This document shows positions 61,169 to 64,000 of a DNA stretch of 64,000 nt, in pieces. Numbering within the stretch: the first letter of the stretch is position 1; every line of letters begins with the position of its first letter. Position numbers and translations under genes: made by a program. The stretch comes from Rheinheimera sp. 4Y26 (GTDB lineage Bacteria; Pseudomonadota; Gammaproteobacteria; Enterobacterales; Alteromonadaceae). The DNA is taken from the NCBI RefSeq assembly GCF_025245835.1, contig NZ_JAOBWS010000017.1, forward strand, positions 1-64,000. The letters run 5' to 3'. The notes beneath the pieces were generated by a model. It saw only the letters and a list, made by a program, of their open reading frames with translations, did not search any database and was not told the DNA's origin.

Positions 61169-61717
61169 TCATTGCCACTTTTGCTGCTGCGCCTGATCTG
61201 AGGCTTTTGCTTCGACCCAGGCTGCGCCTTTGGCGTCATGCTGTTTTTTCCACAGCGGCGCCTTGGTTTTTAAATAATCCATTATAAATTCAGCGCCTGC
61301 AAAGGCGCTGCCACGATGCGCCGAGGCCACGCCCACCAACACTATTTGTTGTTGTGGCGCTAATAACCCAATGCGGTGGATCACAGTTACCGCTTTTAAA
61401 TCAAATCTTTGGGCTGCTTCTGTGGCAATCTGCTGCAACGCTTTTTCGGTCATGCCGGGGTAATGTTCCAGCTCCAGTGCCTGCAGTTGCAGCTCTGGAT
61501 GATCCCGCACCAAACCGACAAAAGTGACCACAGCACCACAATAAGGGGTGGCAGCAAGCTGCTGATAGACATCCTGCAGCGAAAAATCAGCGTTTTGCAC
61601 CCGGATATCGAACTTTGGCTGAAGTTGCTGTTGTTGTTCCGGCTGTTGCGCTTTCTGTTCTGGCTGCTGCGCTTTCTGTTCGGGCTGCTGCGCTGTTGTC
61701 ATCTCCAGGTCCGGCAT
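61169..61717 (-). CDS. moaE: Molybdopterin synthase large subunit MoaE
   Basis: MoaE with MoaD converts cyclic pyranopterin monophosphate to molybdopterin. The core (about 35-182) has VVTFVGLVRDH, LELEHYPGMTEKAL, VIHRIGLL, VASAHRGSAFAGAEFIMDYLKTKAPLWKK and WVEAKASDQ, with the catalytic lysines. The N terminus carries a ~30-residue Gln/Pro-rich tract with three AQQPEQ repeats, not present in E. coli MoaE. The ATG at 61717 has GGAGG eight bases upstream, inside the moaD end; the longer in-frame start at 61762 lies inside moaD. Confidence 0.94.
   Translation of the reverse strand: MPDLEMTTAQQPEQKAQQPEQKAQQPEQQQQLQPKFDIRVQNADFSLQDVYQQLAATPYCGAVVTFVGLVRDHPELQLQALELEHYPGMTEKALQQIATEAAQRFDLKAVTVIHRIGLLAPQQQIVLVGVASAHRGSAFAGAEFIMDYLKTKAPLWKKQHDAKGAAWVEAKASDQAQQQKWQ
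61648..61689 (-). repeat. Two tandem 21-bp units in moaE
   Basis: Units 61648-61668 and 61669-61689 differ by one base, with partial units on both sides (61636-61698). They encode the AQQPEQK repeats at the MoaE N terminus. Confidence 0.88.
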
Positions 61718-61721
61718 CAGA

Positions 61722-61970
61722 TTAACCTCCGGTGACAGGTGGAAAAAACGCCACTTCATCACCTGACTGAACCAGCACTTCAGTGCCGCAAAGCTGCTGA
61801 TTCAGGGCACACAGCAGCTGATTATCAGCCAGAGCTTCGGCAAAAAGACCGGATTGCTGGCGCAGCTGCTGTAGCACCTCAGAGACAGCACAAGGGGTAT
61901 TGAGCGCCATTTGCAGGCTGGCGCATTGTAATCTTTCGCGCAAAGCGCCAAAAAACAGGATTTTAATCAT
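61722..61970 (-). CDS. moaD: Molybdopterin synthase small subunit MoaD
   Basis: A ubiquitin-fold sulfur carrier of 82 residues ending in VTGG, the Gly-Gly tail that MoeB adenylates and that carries the thiocarboxylate. Family segments IKILFFGALRERL and GDEVAFFPPVTGG are visible. The ATG at 61970 overlaps the end of moaC by eight bases; a longer in-frame start at 61991 lies in moaC. The stop codon lies four bases before the moaE ATG. Confidence 0.95.
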   Translation of the reverse strand: MIKILFFGALRERLQCASLQMALNTPCAVSEVLQQLRQQSGLFAEALADNQLLCALNQQLCGTEVLVQSGDEVAFFPPVTGG

Positions 61971-62571
61971 GGTGTTGCTCCGTTGAGGCATGCGCCGCTT
62001 TTATCTGGGCAGTGTTTGTCTGTTCTGCATTTGTCTGAGCAGGGCGCTGTGCTAAAAATGCTGCTCTTTGCCAAAGACCTGATTTACCACCGGTTTTTTC
62101 CTCCAGCTGGATTTGACTGATCACCAGCGCCGGATCCACCGCTTTACACATATCGTGAATAGTCAGAGCGCTGACGGCTGCAGCTGTTAAAGCTTCCATT
62201 TCCACCCCGGTATTACCGGTTACCGCACAGATGGCGACAATGCGCAGCTGGCCAAGCCTGGCGTCGAGGCTAAATTCAATTTCTACTTTATTCAGCGCCA
62301 GCGGATGACATAACGGAATCAAATCGCTGGTTTTTTTGGCTGCCATAATGCCGGCGATGCGGGCACAGGCCAGTGCATCCCCTTTTTTCAGACCGGCACT
62401 TTGTAATAACTCAATGACGGCCGGTGTGGTTTGCACCAAAGCTGAGGCAATGGCCTGACGCTGGCTGCTTTGTTTGCCGCCGACATCCACCATGCGGGCG
62501 CTGCCGTCTGAGCTTAAATGGGTGAACTCAGTGTTGGCAGTTATGGCCGGGTTTATTAAATCTTGTGGCAT
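61963..62571 (-). CDS. moaC: Cyclic pyranopterin monophosphate synthase MoaC
   Basis: MoaC converts the MoaA product to cyclic pyranopterin monophosphate. The 202 residues include FTHLSSDGSARMVDVGGK, AGIMAAKKTSDLIPLCHPL, GVEMEALTAAAVSALTIHDMCKAVD and EKTGGKSG, covering the known active-site residues. The C terminus (about 165-202) is a Thr/Ala/Gln-rich extension beyond the usual end. AGGAG lies eight bases before the ATG at 62571. moaA, its obligatory partner, is not in the window. Confidence 0.96.
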   Translation of the reverse strand: MPQDLINPAITANTEFTHLSSDGSARMVDVGGKQSSQRQAIASALVQTTPAVIELLQSAGLKKGDALACARIAGIMAAKKTSDLIPLCHPLALNKVEIEFSLDARLGQLRIVAICAVTGNTGVEMEALTAAAVSALTIHDMCKAVDPALVISQIQLEEKTGGKSGLWQRAAFLAQRPAQTNAEQTNTAQIKAAHASTEQHHD

Positions 62572-62602
62572 CAAAGGTTCTCCTGGGTGTTAAAACGGCT
62601 CA

Positions 62603-63172
62603 TCAGCGCGGGCAGCATAAAGGCTCTTGATGAACAGCGGCGTTGCTGTCGGCCTTCCCCGGACGCAATAACAAAGGCACAAAATTGCACGGACCTTGTC
62701 TGGCATCAAGCTGAGGTAGCAGCAGTTGCTGCATCGCCAGTTCGCAGGCGGAAGGAGAGCCCGGCATAGCGACCAACAGCTTTTGATTGGCAAGACCTGC
62801 CACCGCATTGGATTGCAAAGCCGCACTGCCGATATCGGCAAAAGACAGCTGACGGAACAGCTCGCCAAAGCCTGGCACTTCCTGATCAAACAAAGCGCTG
62901 ATGGCGGCAACAGTACAGTTGTCAGCGGAAAAACCGGTACCGCCATTGAGTAAAATCACCTGATGCGCTCTTTCACAAAGCAGCCGCGACACTTCAGCTC
63001 TGATTTGATATTTATCAGAAGGCACTATGGCCCTGTGGCTGAGGTGATGGCCGGCCTGTTGCAACAGCTGGCTGATTAAATCACCGCTGCTGTCGGTGGC
63101 TGGCGTGTGGCGATTGGATATGGTCAGTACGACCACAGCCAGTGGCTGAAATGCCTGTGCGGTTTTAGCCAT
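62603..63172 (-). CDS. moaB: MoaB/Mog-family molybdopterin adenylyltransferase
   Basis: A 189-residue MoaB-type protein: VVVLTISNRHTPATDSSGDLI, VPSDKYQIRAEV, ILLNGGTGFSADNCTV, VPGFGELFRQLSF and LVAMPGSPSACELAMQ. GGTG, the ligand-binding loop, is present. A true Mog lies at 13605-14138, so the window has both types; in E. coli MoaB is dispensable, and it may be a backup or a tungsten-type paralogue. The C terminus (RPGKADSNAAVHQEPLCCPR) is longer than typical. It overlaps mobA by eight bases. Confidence 0.93.
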   Translation of the reverse strand: MAKTAQAFQPLAVVVLTISNRHTPATDSSGDLISQLLQQAGHHLSHRAIVPSDKYQIRAEVSRLLCERAHQVILLNGGTGFSADNCTVAAISALFDQEVPGFGELFRQLSFADIGSAALQSNAVAGLANQKLLVAMPGSPSACELAMQQLLLPQLDARQGPCNFVPLLLRPGKADSNAAVHQEPLCCPR

Positions 63173-63845
63173 GGGAAATGCGCTCCTTGAACTCTTGATA
63201 TGGTTGCTGTTTTTGCTGATAAACAGCTGTGGCTTGTTGCCATTGCTCCGGCGTGTTGGTATTCAGCAGCGCGGTGGGTAGAGGGCAAGGCAGGGTGATG
63301 CCGCCACAATAGTGCAGCAGTGCTGTAACGGATAAAGCGGATCCAGTGTCATTGCTCTTTTGCTGCGCCTGGTCTTTTGGCTGCTTCTGGTCGGCCTGTT
63401 GTTGTAACTGCTGCAACAGCCAATGCCGCACCTTACTGTTATTGGGGATCACGGCTGGTAGTGGCGAACCCTGAAAACTGGCGCAGGGGTACTGCCATAA
63501 CAAACGCAGCAGTGATGGCTGCAGCAGCGGCGTATCAACGGGTAGAATGAGGCAACTGGCAGCTTGTACCTGCAACAAGGCGGCCTGAATACCGGCTAAA
63601 GGCCCGGCTGCCGGGTAAAGATCATAAATAAAACCAGGCTGGTTACGGCTAATAAGGATCTGGTCGCAACCTGCGGCTTTGGCCAGTGCCACAGTGCGGC
63701 TAAGCTGACTTTGTCCGTTCAGTTGCAGCAGCGCTTTGTCTTGCCCCATCCGGCTGGAGCGGCCACCGGCCAGAATAATAGCGCTTTTCAGCACTGCGTC
63801 GCCGTTATGTTGTTGATTCACTGTTGTATTTAATCTGTTTGCCAT
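63165..63845 (-). CDS. mobA: Molybdenum cofactor guanylyltransferase MobA
   Basis: MobA adds GMP to form the MGD cofactor needed by NarG. The nucleotide-binding signature LAGGRSSRMGQDKALL is at about 26-41, and LPVDTPLLQPSLLRLL and PAVIPNN are also in family positions. Residues about 145-168 form a Gln/Lys-rich insert (LQQQADQKQPKDQAQQK) not expected in MobA. First gene of mobA-moaB-moaC-moaD-moaE as far as visible. Confidence 0.93.
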   Translation of the reverse strand: MANRLNTTVNQQHNGDAVLKSAIILAGGRSSRMGQDKALLQLNGQSQLSRTVALAKAAGCDQILISRNQPGFIYDLYPAAGPLAGIQAALLQVQAASCLILPVDTPLLQPSLLRLLWQYPCASFQGSPLPAVIPNNSKVRHWLLQQLQQQADQKQPKDQAQQKSNDTGSALSVTALLHYCGGITLPCPLPTALLNTNTPEQWQQATAVYQQKQQPYQEFKERISHG

Positions 63846-64000
63846 ACCGAACCCGCATTAACCGCTTTTTACTGCAGCGTTAAACCCAGCGATAAGCTTT
63901 CGGCTTTGAAGCCGCAGTGATATATCGCCTGTGATAAACCGCCCTTTTCTCACCAGCAGTGATTAACCAGCAACGATTAACCGCCAATCATTAACCGCCA
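63846..64000. other. Region upstream of mobA, to window edge
   Basis: No gene or clear FNR/NarL site. The last bases contain three near-repeats of GATTAACCGCC-type sequence (from about 63958: GATTAACCAGCA, GATTAACCGCCA, CATTAACCGCCA). The promoter of the mob/moa operon is probably here or beyond the edge. Confidence 0.5.

Overview
The window looks like a chromosomal segment of a facultatively anaerobic gammaproteobacterium. The combination of nitrate-respiration genes, class III ribonucleotide reductase, UbiUVT and an ArsJ-type arsenic operon, together with the protein sequences, suggests a Rheinheimera/Alteromonadales-type organism. That placement is inference from memory, not from a search. 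Most of the window is an unusually complete anaerobic and nitrate-respiration neighbourhood, with an arsenic/metalloid region and a few envelope genes between.

Layout. 1-346: end of a tRNA cluster (Phe, Thr, Phe) and a terminator. 426-4568: NO response (ytfE/ric divergent from norR, with three perfect GGT-N7-ACC boxes between them), a DUF454 protein, moeB and a small DGC-domain protein. 4868-11179: nnrS, a NarK1-type transporter, an NrtP-type nitrate transporter and a PP2C-Ser/Thr kinase fusion. 11384-13031: kelch protein and a small membrane protein. 13605-16856: mog, ubiV, ubiU and divergent ubiT (O2-independent ubiquinone synthesis). 17022-20697: serine hydrolase, CadC/ToxR-like TPR regulator and a small conserved protein. 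20934-25224: nrdD, nrdG, a decayed porin duplicate with tandem repeats, and an intact porin. 25485-33241: narGHJI plus a PpiC isomerase. 33567-37376: narX and a NIT-domain chemoreceptor. 37543-45408: DUF1996 lipoprotein, an 80-residue protein, a propeller protein, PAP2 phosphatase, EptA and an Omp85-like protein. 45475-49702: arsJ, GAPDH, thioredoxin-like, arsR and a DUF318 permease. 49860-52807: a second ArsR with a permease and a eukaryotic-type glutathione-synthetase-like ATP-grasp protein. 52898-63845: narK, narL, moeA, a CHASE-domain histidine kinase, a ThDP decarboxylase, then mobA-moaB-moaC-moaD-moaE.

How it works together. NarGHI reduces nitrate using quinol that UbiUVT can make without oxygen. 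MoeA, MoeB, Mog, MobA and MoaBCDE make its bis-MGD cofactor (moaA is not in the window). Three NNP-family transporters move nitrate and nitrite. NarX-NarL senses nitrate, and the NIT chemoreceptor may steer the cell towards it. YtfE, NorR and NnrS handle NO. No nitrite reductase or NO reductase gene is present here. Matches to FNR boxes (TTGAT-N4-ATCAA) and to NarL 7-2-7 heptamer pairs recur in front of narG, nrdG, the DGC gene, the narK1/NrtP pair and narK/narL, and NarL-like matches alone precede the porin and the 80-residue gene. I therefore read the window as one coordinated FNR/NarL regulon. The most unusual unit is the ArsR - DUF318 permease - glutathione-synthetase-like operon at 49860-52807. 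Its ligase keeps the catalytic residues of the eukaryotic enzyme but has a changed acceptor-site loop.
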